NCBI RefSeq assembly: GCF_037975245.1
Contig: NC_092578.1
Location: 3,180,501 to 3,240,000, forward strand
Length of the DNA stretch: 59,500 nucleotides
Direction of reading: 5' to 3'
DNA from: Apostichopus japonicus
Lineage: Eukaryota > Echinodermata > Holothuroidea > Aspidochirotida > Stichopodidae
Below the pieces are notes generated by a model. It saw nothing but the letters and a program-made list of their open reading frames with translations, was not told where the DNA came from and ran no database searches. Each line of letters opens with the position of its first letter. The first letter of the stretch is position 1. This document shows, piece after piece, positions 26,251 through 33,508 of this stretch. Both the position numbers and the translations under genes were made by a program.

Positions 26251-29200
26251 CAGGATATTGGACGATCTTAACAGAGTTTGATAAAATCGTTTATTGAAGG
26301 AGGAGGTCTTTACATAACCTGCTGCTAGTACTTAAAAGCGAGGATCCATTTGAGCCGAGTTTAAAATCAAGTAGAAATCTAACTACAGCCATCATTTACT
26401 TCATTAACATGGATGGTTAAATATTCTCTCCACTTTTGCTTAAAACAAATTTGATTCGTTACAAATATTCCCACATTTACCTGAGTATCTTTTGACCAAT
26501 GATATCTAGCAGTGCTGTTTCTGCAATTTATATATGATCTTCAACCATTCTGTCCTTCAAATTTTGTGTAGTGCAGTTACGGAAGGGCTCGGAAATTTTG
26601 TACTCTTATCAAGATCAAAAGCATGGAGCTACTCCGGGGTTGGTGAGCAAAAGTACAAGGGCAGTTGGAAGAGTGGCAGGGCAGTTAAAGTCGGTTGAAT
26701 GAGGGGCGGGGCAGGCAAAATGTCGGGCGGGCGTACCGCCCCTGTAAAACAGCAAAGCTAGGGCACTGGATGGCCTTTCCTCCCATACATTGTGTAGAGC
26801 TTTCACAAAGGATAGGCAGTGATACGATCGCATCTTTACAATCAACTACAGTAGCAAAAATAGGTCATACAATAAACGTAATTTTGTTCGATCGGGACAT
26901 TAACATTTAACTGTTACTTGTTTTACTTGATTTCAGGCATTCCCGGCATATGCAGCCAGAGTTCAAGGTGCTCAATTAAACCAGTTGATTAGTTCAGTAT
27001 TATTTTGCTGGCATTTTCTCTACATACTCTTTTTACATGAGAGATTTCTGATATTCACAGCATATGCACTCATCATTTAAAGTAAATGGCTCAATTACTG
27101 TAAATCAGTTGGAAAGTGCAGTAGTTTTATTATTCTGGCATTTTGTCTAGGAACTACTTCATTTACTTCATTTCCAACATTTACAGCTATGCGCACAAAA
27201 TTTAAGGGTCTCAATTAAATCAATTGAAAACTGCTGTATTTTCACGCTGGCATTTCGTCCAGTCACTCATTTTACTTGATTTCCGACATTCACAGCGTAC
27301 ATATATAGCCTACTGTATAACATTTTCAAAGACCCTTTGCAGCAGCCCAGACACAAGTCTTACTGAGCGGATGCAAAACAATTTTAAAGATGTTAAATGC
27401 GTCCCCTGGACGTTTTAAAATCCCAGTAAAAATACTGCCTCTGCGGGATAACTTTCCCCGGCAGATTTTCGTTGTCTGAACAGAGCTTTGGTCATATCAA
27501 ACTGCAGGACTACCAGTAAAAAACAAAGTTCGTGCTTGGAGGCAATGAAACGCACAAGACTTTAATCGTACTGTAGTTTGCTTCTTCTGCAGCATCTACC
27601 AGTCTTTCTATTAATTCAACTCAAGGAATTTCTGATCTGTAATAATCGATTACCGATGCAATTGTTCTATACAGTTCTTGTGCACTGAAACTGCAGATCT
27701 GCCCTCTACGATGTATGATTCAGTGAAGCATAATGTCCTACTGTATTTATGCTGGTCTGTAGTGATATGTACCATCGTTATTAATTTCTTCTTCTTATTC
27801 TTCCTCTTCTTCCCTTTTCTACGTTAATTCTTTCGAGCTAACATCAAGATCTAAAACTTGACTATGCCCATACATAAGGGAGTATTAGCTCAATGGTTAA
27901 CGCCGGTGCCTTTCAATCATAAGGTCCCGAGTTCGAGTCACTCCAAGATTAATGTATGTCGTCCAGTTACAGAGTTGTTGACAATTGACAATTCATAATC
28001 ATGGACGTTAAATATGAATCTAAGAGACTGACTTCGGTCAGCTTGTGGCTTTGATAAGCCAATGAGGCTTCTTCGCGAGTTCCTGCTTGCAGGAGGATCT
28101 AAAATGCATACATACTTGTTGGGTATACACATGTATTCCAGGTAATTCAATGAGGATATATTTTCTTACAGCAGCCGTATACAATTGCTCTGAAATTTGC
28201 CCCAATCTACCGAGTGCAGTGGCATCTATACTCAATATGTCTGTAAGATTGCAAAATTTTGACCAAACTACAACAAACCCGCTATTTTCTAATAAACATG
28301 AATGTTAGAAGGCAAGAATTAATGACAATTAACATTCGGTTTTCAAAAATTTCAGTCACTCATGAGATAACTTTTTCTTAATTTAGTATTAATCATATCA
28401 TCACACTGGCTTCCTGTTTCTGAAAGAATTAAATACAAACTTCTCATCCAATACAAAGCCATCCATGGTTTTGCCCCAAACAATATTTCCAACAATACTC
28501 ACCATGGATACAAATTCCGACTTGTTCACTCAGATCAAACAGTGCTATTCTCCTAAAGCCACCTTAAAATTAAAACTAAGATGTACGGTGGGCGTTCTTT
28601 CAAATTTGCGCCCCCCAAACTCTGGAACACTCTCCCCACCCTTATTAGGAATGCCCCGACCATAGATAACTTTAAAAGCATCGTAAAAACTCACTTAATC
28701 ACGAGCTACCCTCATTGGACGTTGTAAATTTTCCAATCCGATTGAGACCGCCCGCATAATGCGCAATATAAATAAGTAAATTTTTATTATTTATTATTAT
28801 TATTATTAAAAACCTAATCAGTACATTATTTGAACTCCTTTATAGTCCTATTTTAAGCGATTCTGCCAACTAACTCACATGCCATATACGTTTACTCTTG
28901 TCACATTAGAGTAGATAGGACAGCGTATTTTACTATTGGTGATGATAAGCTTGGTCATCTTTTGCATGAGTGAACAAGCTGTTGTAGGTGACAACTCTGA
29001 CGTGCAAAATCCGACCGACTGCCTGCCTGAATCCACAAATACTGGTAATTATTACATTACATAATTACCTGGAATCCCAGCATGATGCTCATATACCAGG
29101 GAGGAGACTCTTCGATGCTAAACTGTAGATCTCCTTTGAGAGCCTTCAGGGCTTCCTCTTGGTTTCTATCCTCTGTATGGTTGGTTGTCATGCCGACAGC

Positions 29201-30620
29201 ATGCTGACCGTCACCGTTAGCATGCGAAGTGCCAACACCGTTGCCATCTCCAGGACCATAACTCTGTTCCTTGGAATTCTGAGAAATCATAAAAATATGT
29301 AAATATGTAATATGTAAATATGTAAAATAATCCAGGTATTGAGAAAACATTTCAGAGATGCTCCGGCTGGTAGAATGAGGAGGGCCATTGACCGTTGTAG
29401 TGAGAGGTCGCTATAAGTGGGGGGGGGGGGTGTACATTGCTGAATAGGTTACCAGCTCAGATCTTGACACGGGGTGTGAGAGTGCTAACTGTGAGTAGAC
29501 AGGTAAGCAAGGAAACAAAGTAAATTCAGCAGTAATCGAGTATAACACTCAAATATGCTAGGAAGTCAAAACAATGGTCACGTACTGTATATGATCATAC
29601 TTCGATCAACACATACATTCATACTAATGTAAGAAAATATGTTAACCGTGGATACTGAGGTGGTTGCAAATATACCAAGGTTCTTGATTACAATGTTGCA
29701 ATTTTAGAATAATTATAAACAAATTGCATGAAAGACACACGTAAGTTGCACAATTAAAATAAGTTACTTTTGGGGGGGGGGGAATAATTTTTTTTAAAAC
29801 AAACTGTCGACACGGGACTTGAACGATGACTAGCCAATAACAGAAAACAACTTATTGTTTCACCTGAACTTGTACATGAATGATACTTTAAGAAAACAGA
29901 CCCCCAAAACATGACAATATTATATACATTACACGATTTCAATTTTGTTATATTGATCAATATTGATCGATGCTGAAGAAAAAAAAAATGATTAACTCCC
30001 AAACACCTGTTCTCAGTTATTCTGTACTGCAGTATTAAAATGGAACTTTTGGAAATTATGATCAGAACCAAAAATATAAGAAAATACTTATGTAGGACAG
30101 CTGTATTAAAATGTCTGTTTAACTGCATATACTAATTTTCCTCACTATACCTATGCATACCTCTTGAAGCTAAGAATGAAATCTGAAGTTAAAGGTAATC
30201 GGTATCACCCCTCCCTACCCCCCTCCCCCCACCAAATAACCTAAAAGGAAAGGAAATGGTTCGTTATGATGTATACTGGAATTTTACTCCCATCATCCCA
30301 AACGTTTTGGGTCCTCAATTGAGACAATGATTTGGGAATAACTTGGAGAGTCACATGACCTATATGAAAGTATTTTTAGCATGGTGAAATGTAAGGTCAA
30401 TCCAGATTGACCTTTTAACAATGAGACACACCATGCAATCGAATACTGTTTGTTATTAAAGTAAAGACCTTAAGCCACCTGTACCCAAGACAAAAATGGA
30501 GGTGTTTTTTTTTTCTCTTCAAAACTTGCAGCAAACAATTCCAGTCATACTGTAAATCCAGGGCTTTAACCCAGCACCTAGCTGTCTACATTTATAAACA
30601 AAATTGTCACAAACCTCCAT
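2739..30620 (-). CDS. SLC23/NAT family sodium-dependent nucleobase-ascorbate transporter (whole gene, 13 coding exons)
   Basis: This is a multi-pass plasma-membrane carrier of the SLC23/NAT (UraA-fold) family, which takes up ascorbate or nucleobases with sodium. I placed 13 coding exons by GT-AG junctions. Every phase is consistent, giving one open frame of about 606 residues from ATG at 30618-30620 to TAG at 2739-2741; human SLC23A1 and A2 have about 600 and 650. Visible hallmarks are [16 protein letters not shown] (TM1), [11 protein letters not shown] (about 351-361), [12 protein letters not shown], the NAT signature [10 protein letters not shown] (401-410), [32 protein letters not shown] and the tail YDFPVGM. 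No frame break or missing core block was seen, so the gene looks functional. Seen: exons and motifs. Known: family and transport mode. Inferred: substrate. The first residue of the signature is Glu, which favours a nucleobase. No symbol is given because the paralogue cannot be fixed. Confidence 0.95.
3226..3321 (-). CDS. SLC23 gene exon 12 (TM14)
   Basis: The exon is 96 nt, phase 1 in (TTTTCACAG) and phase 1 out (CCAG|GTAAG). It encodes (N)[31 protein letters not shown](G), ending in the family's DNTIPG box. A tandem array begins about 20-30 bp upstream of the acceptor. Confidence 0.93.
3340..3925. repeat. Degenerate tandem array with perfect 26-bp palindromes
   Basis: Units of roughly 45-95 bp carry 'catcacatacaa(a/g)cagtac' and 'aaagcataat'. 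Two contain a perfect 26-bp palindrome (3732-3757 and 3824-3849; arm AAATACACTTTGT). A further relic lies at 4357-4437. The open frames at 3587 and 3657 are products of the array. It abuts exon 12's acceptor. Confidence 0.8.
4357..4437. repeat. Outlying units of the 3.3-3.9 kb array
   Basis: 'gtgtgcatcacatacaaaca' and 'gtatcacatgtaaacagt' match the main array 430 bp away. Confidence 0.6.
4707..4844 (-). CDS. SLC23 gene exon 11 (TM12-TM13)
   Basis: The exon is 138 nt, phase 1 in (CTTCCAG) and phase 1 out (ACAA|GTAAGT). It encodes (G)[39 protein letters not shown] and [14 protein letters not shown]...[10 protein letters not shown] is nearly invariant in SLC23A1/A2. Confidence 0.94.
5461..5590 (-). 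CDS. SLC23 gene exon 10 (TM11-TM12)
   Basis: The exon is 130 nt, phase 0 in (ATCCAAAG) and phase 1 out (TTTG|GTAAGT). It encodes [43 protein letters not shown](G). VGSRRV immediately follows the NAT signature, and A-K-F-x-A-L-F-x-x-x-P-D-P is a family landmark. Confidence 0.94.
6061..6314 (-). CDS. SLC23 gene exon 9 (TM8-TM10 core with NAT signature)
   Basis: This is the largest coding exon (254 nt), phase 1 in (CTCTCTAG) and phase 0 out (AAA|GTAAGT). It encodes (F)[74 protein letters not shown] and [10 protein letters not shown]. It holds the TM8 Glu (ESIGD, about residue 351) and the signature Glu (401). These correspond in UraA to the two glutamates that bind uracil. Confidence 0.96.
7189..7459 (-). 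mobile_element. TTAA MITE family C copy 1
   Basis: The element is 271 bp. The ends are AGGTATGCTGTATTGGCCCC and, inverted, AGGTAGTCAGTATAGGC. The right flank is TTAA (7460-7463); the left is TTAG. It aligns in reverse with 31199-31795 and 40416-40671. It lies in intron 8 of the SLC23 gene. Confidence 0.7.
7667..7808 (-). CDS. SLC23 gene exon 8 (TM and ARTDTR linker)
   Basis: The exon is 142 nt, phase 0 in and phase 1 out (CCTT|GTAAGT). I chose the acceptor TTCTTCATTTCAAAG at 7809, not an upstream ACAG, because only this one joins in phase after exon 7's ...LFP. It also restores the family text [20 protein letters not shown]. The rest reads [29 protein letters not shown], matching the A-R-T-D-x-R and PWFxxPYPFQWG landmarks. 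Confidence 0.93.
8415..8464. repeat. 16-bp tandem repeat
   Basis: Three copies of 'gtctaagatactgtga', the last diverging. Confidence 0.85.
8625..9495. repeat. CACATGTG palindrome satellite
   Basis: About 16 exact and several variant copies of TCACATGTGAAT are arranged as 22-24 bp subunits ('ctcacatgtgaatctaacag'). They sit inside higher-order units of about 115-160 bp that also carry 'aatagagtagtcaca' and 'aaaatggcaccagctgcacc'. It ends about 25 bp from exon 7's donor in intron 7. Confidence 0.88.
9521..9644 (-). CDS. SLC23 gene exon 7 (TM7 region)
   Basis: The exon is 124 nt, phase 2 in (TTAAACAG) and phase 0 out (TTTCCA|GTAAGT). It encodes [46 protein letters not shown] and the basic linker leading to K-F-P match family members. 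The CACATGTG satellite ends about 20-30 bp past the donor. Confidence 0.92.
10143..10543. mobile_element. hAT-like MITE beside exon 6
   Basis: The element is 401 bp. The ends are TAGGCGGCTAGGAAGC and, inverted, CAGGGGGTAGGAGCC, flanked by ATCTCAAT/ATCTCAAG (7 of 8 match) at 10135-10142 and 10544-10551. The core is AT-rich with no coding. Its end is about 50 nt past exon 6's donor. Confidence 0.65.
10596..10741 (-). CDS. SLC23 gene exon 6 (TM4-TM6)
   Basis: The exon is 146 nt, phase 0 in (CATCTGTAG) and phase 2 out (AT|GTAAG). It encodes [20 protein letters not shown] and then [28 protein letters not shown]. The [15 protein letters not shown] block is diagnostic of SLC23. A different hAT-like MITE ends about 50 nt past the donor. 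Confidence 0.93.
10906..11150 (+). repeat. tRNA-derived SINE, family 1, copy 1
   Basis: The head has a Pol III A box (TAGCTCAGTGGTTAACGC) and B box (GGTTCGAGTCAC). A shared body follows ('acaattcataatcatggacg', 'gcgagttcctgcttgcagga'), then a (CATA)n tail. It lies in intron 5. Confidence 0.85.
12709..12806 (-). CDS. SLC23 gene exon 5 (extracellular loop and TM4)
   Basis: The exon is 98 nt, phase 1 in (CCATGCAG) and phase 0 out (GAG|GTAAGT). It encodes (V)[35 protein letters not shown] is an N-glycosylation sequon in the loop where vertebrate SVCTs are glycosylated. W-x-x-R-M/I-REIQGA is the family landmark before TM4. A hAT-type MITE begins 48 nt upstream of the acceptor. Confidence 0.92.
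12855..13172 (-). mobile_element. hAT-type MITE, family A copy 1
   Basis: The ends are CAGTGGCGTAGGAA and its near inverse TTCCTACGCCCTTG, flanked by a perfect 8-bp target duplication ATCCATGA (12847-12854 and 13173-13180). The interior shares the blocks 'atttggaaatga', 'ctcatttgga' and 'gaggccacctg' with the copies at 34779 and 42463, in reverse. A CAGNG terminus and 8-bp TSD are hAT hallmarks. There is no transposase. It lies in the intron, 48 nt upstream of exon 5's acceptor. Confidence 0.85.
13198..13555 (+). mobile_element. TTAA-flanked (piggyBac-type) MITE, family B copy 1
   Basis: TTAA lies at 13194-13197 and 13556-13559. The termini are AGGGAGTGAAGACTCGC and, inverted, AGGCATTGAAGACTCGC. 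There is no coding. It begins only 17 bp after the target duplication of the hAT MITE at 12855. TTAA duplication is the piggyBac hallmark; family assignment is by ends only. Confidence 0.8.
15165..15475 (+). repeat. tRNA-derived SINE, family 2
   Basis: The B box is GGTTCAAGTCC with an upstream 'aaggcagtgg' A-like box. The body is 'ccttgggaaaggcactttat'...'cacccaggtttataaaatgg', and the 3' part 'gcactgttatcggtggata' ends in (ATT)n. The 36-bp minisatellite begins right after it. Confidence 0.7.
15478..16680. repeat. 36-bp minisatellite
   Basis: About 33 units of the type 'tccataagtattaaggtgta' + 'tatatggta(a/t)ac(t/a)tgta'. As 36 is divisible by 3, the minus strand has long open frames with a 12-residue repeat ([12 protein letters not shown]-like). 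These are not genes. It lies in intron 4, about 48 bp from exon 4's donor. Confidence 0.93.
16728..16819 (-). CDS. SLC23 gene exon 4 (TM3)
   Basis: The exon is 92 nt, phase 2 in (acceptor TTTTTGCAG) and phase 1 out (CCCG|GTGAGT). It reads (R)[20 protein letters not shown] and then [10 protein letters not shown]. This matches the family's RLPxxQGxxFAxLxPA block in TM3 that contributes to the substrate site. The donor lies within about 50 bp of the end of the 36-bp minisatellite in the next intron. Confidence 0.92.
17060..17955. repeat. Diverged ~400-bp direct repeats
   Basis: Two to three blocks share 'gttgatgtcccagttacaga' / 'tagatgtcacagtcccagat', 'catgtcaaat(g/t)tg', a purine-rich tract and 'tttcctaaataaagttta' / 'ttccccaattatagttta'. 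Similarity is weak but in the same order. Confidence 0.45.
18598..18843 (-). repeat. tRNA-derived SINE, family 1, copy 2
   Basis: This is the reverse complement of the 10906 copy over its full length, tail at 18598 and head at 18843. It is part of the larger inverted duplication with 27486-28115. It lies in intron 3. Confidence 0.85.
18598..19235. repeat. Inverted duplication, arm 1
   Basis: It is the reverse complement of 27486-28115 for about 630 bp: SINE copy 2 plus ~390 bp ending at 'gtttgatatgaccaaag'. Shared landmarks beyond the SINE include 'ttagatcttgatgttagctc', 'ggtacatatc' and 'cgattattacagatcagaaa'. It lies in intron 3. Confidence 0.85.
19237..19299 (-). repeat. tRNA-head fragment of SINE family 1
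   Basis: Only the tRNA-like head is present, in reverse, with B box 'gactcgaac' and A box 'gttaagcactgagctaac'. It abuts the end of the inverted duplication. Confidence 0.7.
20113..20477. mobile_element. hAT-like MITE, different interior
   Basis: The element is 365 bp. The left end is CATAGGCGTAGGAG; the right end, inverted, is TATAGGTGCAGGAG. It has a perfect 8-bp TSD GTGACATA at 20105-20112 and 20478-20485. Poly-G and poly-C subterminal tracts resemble family A, but the AT-rich core is unrelated. It lies in intron 3 of the SLC23 gene. Confidence 0.8.
20945..21475 (-). pseudogene. Penelope-like retroelement, 3' end
   Basis: On the minus strand codons from 21468 read [20 protein letters not shown] and IQEGHD with TAA at 21388-21390. 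This is the C-terminal E-x-x-W-x-x-x-L-x-T-x-x-P-x-G-L-N motif of the GIY-YIG domain of Penelope-like elements. The purine-poor 3' region downstream contains a hammerhead-like motif (21011-21044). The element is 5'-truncated, with only about 27 codons left. Confidence 0.65.
21011..21044 (-). ncRNA. Hammerhead-ribozyme-like motif in the Penelope-like element
   Basis: On the minus strand CTGAAGA, then stem GATCC/GGATC with loop TGCTA, then GAAA, then TGTC. This follows the hammerhead order CUGANGA - helix II - GAAA - helix III. There is one extra A between CTGAAGA and the stem, and helix III would be very short, so self-cleavage is doubtful for this copy. Confidence 0.4.
22820..22977 (-). CDS. 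SLC23 gene exon 3 (TM1-TM2)
   Basis: The exon is 158 nt, enters in phase 0 after TTTCAG and leaves in phase 2 at AACAG|GTCAGT. It encodes [17 protein letters not shown], a loop with [10 protein letters not shown], and the TM2 stretch [16 protein letters not shown], ending at FFGN(R). Skipping this exon would shift the frame. It has ~630-bp inverted repeats in its two flanking introns and lies among decayed tandem repeats. Confidence 0.93.
23018..23825. repeat. Decayed ~167-bp tandem repeat next to exon 3
   Basis: Five units start near 23018, 23190, 23361, 23524 and 23691. They share 'aatcttctctcaagtgaaaa' + 'cttgaaattttgatcaatta', 'agttgaaattgaaggttg' and 'ggttaagagaaac'. Divergence rises toward the far end. 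A matching segment (about 22610-22675) lies on the other side of exon 3. Confidence 0.75.
25367..25717 (+). mobile_element. TTAA MITE family B copy 2
   Basis: It is collinear with copy 1 through its length (shared 'gactcgcgcacaaagaaa', 'attagacactagtgtaca', 'gcggtttggggcgagtcttc'). The right flank is TTAA; the left is GTAA, one change from TTAA. It lies in intron 2 of the SLC23 gene. Confidence 0.8.
26208..26248. repeat. (AT)n microsatellite
   Basis: About 20 perfect AT dinucleotides. Confidence 0.97.
26918..27305. repeat. Diverged ~120-bp tandem repeat
   Basis: A little over three units share 'ttttacttgatttc', 'cattcacagc', 'gctcaattaa', 'gctggcattt' in fixed order. It lies in intron 2. 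Confidence 0.65.
27486..28115. repeat. Inverted duplication, arm 2
   Basis: It begins 'ctttggtcatatcaaac' and ends in SINE copy 3, lying in intron 2. Together with arm 1 it brackets exon 3 of the SLC23 gene. Divergence is modest, mostly single-base changes and a few small indels by eye. Confidence 0.85.
27878..28115 (+). repeat. tRNA-derived SINE, family 1, copy 3
   Basis: It is collinear with the 10906 copy, with A box 'attagctcaatggttaacgc' and B box 'gagttcgagtcac'. The body is intact and the tail is short. It lies in intron 2. Confidence 0.85.
28404..28809 (+). pseudogene. 5'-truncated LINE (CR1/L2-like) 3' end
   Basis: Translation gives [29 protein letters not shown], and after one frame break [39 protein letters not shown] with a stop at 28725. 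This is the classic C-terminal end of a non-LTR reverse transcriptase ORF. It is followed by 'gcgcaatataaataag' and an (ATT)n tail. It is not functional: the catalytic RT part is absent. Confidence 0.85.
29069..29278 (-). CDS. SLC23 gene exon 2 (cytoplasmic N-terminus, start of TM1)
   Basis: The exon is 210 nt, phase 0 at both ends, with acceptor TTTCTCAG and donor CAG|GTAATT. It encodes residues 3-72: a polar, Gly/Asn/His-rich tail ([14 protein letters not shown]…) and then [18 protein letters not shown]. This is the family's invariant entry into TM1; human paralogues read YxIEDVPPWYLCIxLGxQ here. Confidence 0.93.
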
Positions 30621-30685
30621 ATCTTGCCCAAGATTCAGTCTCTCTGCCCCAGTAGTAGTAGTTTGAGCTCCTTGTTGTTTTGTCT
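30615..30685 (-). CDS. SLC23 gene exon 1 in this model (start codon exon)
   Basis: The acceptor TTTCCAG precedes 30685 and the donor GAG|GTTTGT follows 30615. ATG at 30618-30620 (purine at -3, G at +4) gives Met-Glu, and the splice to exon 2 is in phase 0. The frame stays open across the whole exon upstream of this ATG (…[17 protein letters not shown]), so an earlier start in an exon I cannot place is possible and would lengthen the cytoplasmic N-terminus. The good acceptor shows that at least one more 5' exon, coding or untranslated, exists. Confidence 0.7.
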
Positions 30686-31198
30686 CTGGAAAGTTTGGAA
30701 AATTCTCAGTTGGTCAACAAGTCAGCTGTTATCTAGAAACAAATAATTCAAAAACAAGGTTGACCAATGCTATTCTAATTCCCATCCACTGTACGACTGA
30801 CTACTTTGTTCACAAACTACTCTGGCTAGGATGAGGCGAGACCATATCAGATGAGACATATGTATTTAAGCCCGATACCTTCACGCTGAGACTTTGTTGA
30901 TCACCATATAAGAGGAAGTGGTTCTTAGCTATATTGGTCTGGAAGTAAGAAACAATAGCAATAAAATTGAAAGTAACCAATGAAAAGTCACTGAGAGACA
31001 GAAAAAAACAAAAATATGGTATCAATCAGTTGTGAATACTAAACCAAGGTCATGACTACCTGGGGTGAGAATTGTTGGAAACCACAGGAAATATACTGAA
31101 TTGTGAAGAGCAAACAACAACTGTGAATAGAAGTAGGTTTGTATGTCAATGAGGTATATTGTTGTACAGTATTAAATCGAACCTCTGGACAAAATTAA

Positions 31199-31795
31199 AG
31201 GTACAGTAGTCAGTGTAGGCCCCAGCTTATAGCACGTTATAATTATAACAGAGAGCATTTTACCATTATCTCACCTCCCAGAAACCTCCAACCCACTGCA
31301 ACCTCTAGCTCCATGTTCTTAGTTCCAGGAGAACAGAAACCCTACACCTGTTTGTGCACCTATTATTACGTAATCTTTAGTAGGATGTGTGGTCATTTTA
31401 GTAAACATGGGGACAGAGTAACATCCTGTCCCATTCTCTCATAATCCATTGTAAAAGAGTATATAAGATGCAACTTTCACCATTTGTATTCAGTAGCAGA
31501 TATCCAGCCAAGTGAAGAAACAATTTACTCTGTTAAATTCAACTACTTGTTTGTGCCTTTCTTTCTTGTTCACATACCGATGTGACATAATTGCTACAAG
31601 TTTTCAAAAAGTACTTTCCTGGAGGTCTTTGCTCTCCAAATTGTTCTCAGACACTTTTAAGGAATACACAAGATGACTGAATGTCTAAGTGAGGACAATT
31701 CCCTTGAAGGTTGTTATAAAAACAGTTCAAGAATTTTGACCAAAGGTGACCATATTTGAACATATAGCATATTTGGGGCCAATACAGTATACCTG
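31199..31795 (+). mobile_element. TTAA MITE family C copy 2, split by an insertion
   Basis: The left end after TTAA (31195-31198) reads AGGTACAGTAGTCAGTGTAG. Homology to the other copies stops at about 31244 and resumes at 31588, running to 'ggggccaatacagtatacct'. The intervening ~343 bp is absent from the other two copies. Confidence 0.7.
31245..31587 (+). mobile_element. Putative solo LTR or other insertion nested in MITE family C
   Basis: TAATT stands on both sides (31240-31244 and 31588-31592), as expected for a 5-bp target duplication. The segment ends in CA and has a TATA-like 'agtatataag' about two thirds along, in keeping with an LTR promoter. The 5' end does not begin TG and no internal retroelement region is present, so the class is uncertain. 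Confidence 0.4.
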
Positions 31796-31999
31796 TAAAG
31801 ATACTACACGGTATTCAAGTCGTCAGCAATGAAAGGACAAGATACTCACTTACAGAAAGGAATATGCCATTAGAACAACTAGGGTTGATTGATTCAATTA
31901 ATTATCTCAAATTGGCCTGTATGAATAAACATAAGGCATGTACTTAATACTTTGAATCTTTTATCATTGCATGCAAATAGACGCGTAGGTCATCTATCA

Positions 32000-33420
32000 A
32001 GCTTCCTTCATTGGGGGCAATTGTTTCCTTTTTTGTCATAATTCACACGCATGTTTACAGATCTCTACATAGAAAATATACCATCAAAAAAATGACGGGG
32101 CAATTGTTCAAAAACAATTACACTATAAAAATCTGACCTTGCTAATATTGAAAATCATCAAAATTTAAGAATTGTCCAAATAGACAATTACAGAAACCTA
32201 TGAGAACAGAGTAACTTTTGGGTGTACAGTACAGTATATGAACACAAAGTAACTGCAAATCTATAGACTAACATGTCCAATTAAAGGGACCTTGTACCCA
32301 TTTTAAACTTCATGGGTTGGCCTACTTCAGAATGTACCAAAGTGGGCCTGCTATTTTGCTGAGCCTCACTACAGAACACATTCAATACAAATTTGTTTCT
32401 AATTTGACCAAATGTGAAAATTTTTCCCACCATAAAATTACTACACATTACTTGGATTCTGGAGACGTTATGTAAGTTAAGCTATTTTTTTTTTTTTGGA
32501 AGCCTAAGTAGAATCACCATACATTATACATATGACTCAATATTCACCTAAAACTGGATAGCAAGCTAATACTTCCAAATGCCATATATCTATATATTTA
32601 TACAAATAAACAAGGTTAACAAAAGCTCAACATCTGGAAAATCTGGAAAAAAACAGGATGTGACAAAGCTGCACATGTAAAGCGCCGACGGTAGAGTGAG
32701 GACAACAGATTCACGATGCCACTTCAAATACACCCCAAATAGTAACATGCCCTTGAGAAAGACAAATGATTCTTCTTTTTCTCATTCCACTGGGGGGATG
32801 GGAAGGGGCATACATGCAATTCACATTTTACTTTTAAATTAACAGAAGTATATTAATTATCATCCATTATCCTAAAAAAAACTTGCAATTCTTGATAGAA
32901 TCAGGATGTGTTCACAGACCGCACGCATGGGTAACCACCCATGATGGTAATTATGCGTTAAATGCTGTTAATTGAAACAAGTAATCGAACACAACAATAT
33001 GAATTATACGCAGTAAACTGATTCTTGTTTTGTTTTCCTGTCCTCTTTGTAGAAGGTTGCGGGTAACTTGGGATGTTAAAGGAAGGCAAGGGGGCGGGGG
33101 GGGGGGGGAGGAGGAGGGATTGGAGGAGGGTTAATATCGGTATGGGGTAAGATGAGTGTTGGGTGGTCAGTGTGAATAATTGCTAAGTTTAATTTAATTA
33201 TATTGTAATATGTAACACACTCACATAAAAGAAATTACATAGAGCTTAAATATAGTTACACTAATAAACCTTCTACTTTTCTAAAAAGTTCTCAGTGCAA
33301 CTAATTTGTTATAGTTTGCTTAAATATCTCCCTGTACCATAAATATCAACTTTGCAAATGAAACCGATCTTTTATCGTGAAAAAAGAAATTCCGAAAAGT
33401 TAAAAAGTTGAAAAATAACT
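32000..33420. other. No gene seen, 5' of the SLC23 coding exons
   Basis: AT-rich unique sequence with a poly-T run (32486) and a G-rich tract (33088-33125). I see no open frame with family motifs and no repeat shared with the rest of the window. Confidence 0.4.
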
Positions 33421-33423
33421 CAC

Positions 33424-33508
33424 GTTACTTCTCACAGGGAGATTTCCGATATCACTCCGATCTTAAAGAAAGGTTACTAACTTGTTACAATCTGCCAAAG
33501 GTGAGAAA
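33424..33508 (-). other. Candidate 5' UTR exon of the SLC23 gene
   Basis: On the minus strand a pyrimidine-rich ACTTTCCAG precedes 33508 and AAC|GTGAGT follows 33424. Spliced to the next exon, the frame ending in phase contains a TAA. It would therefore be untranslated and support ATG at 30618 as the start. This rests on splice signals alone. Confidence 0.2.

Noticed and set aside
29799-29850. tRNA-like sequence with CGTTCAAGTCCC on the minus strand
   Set aside because: Only a B-box-like match; no A box at proper distance and no folding arms.
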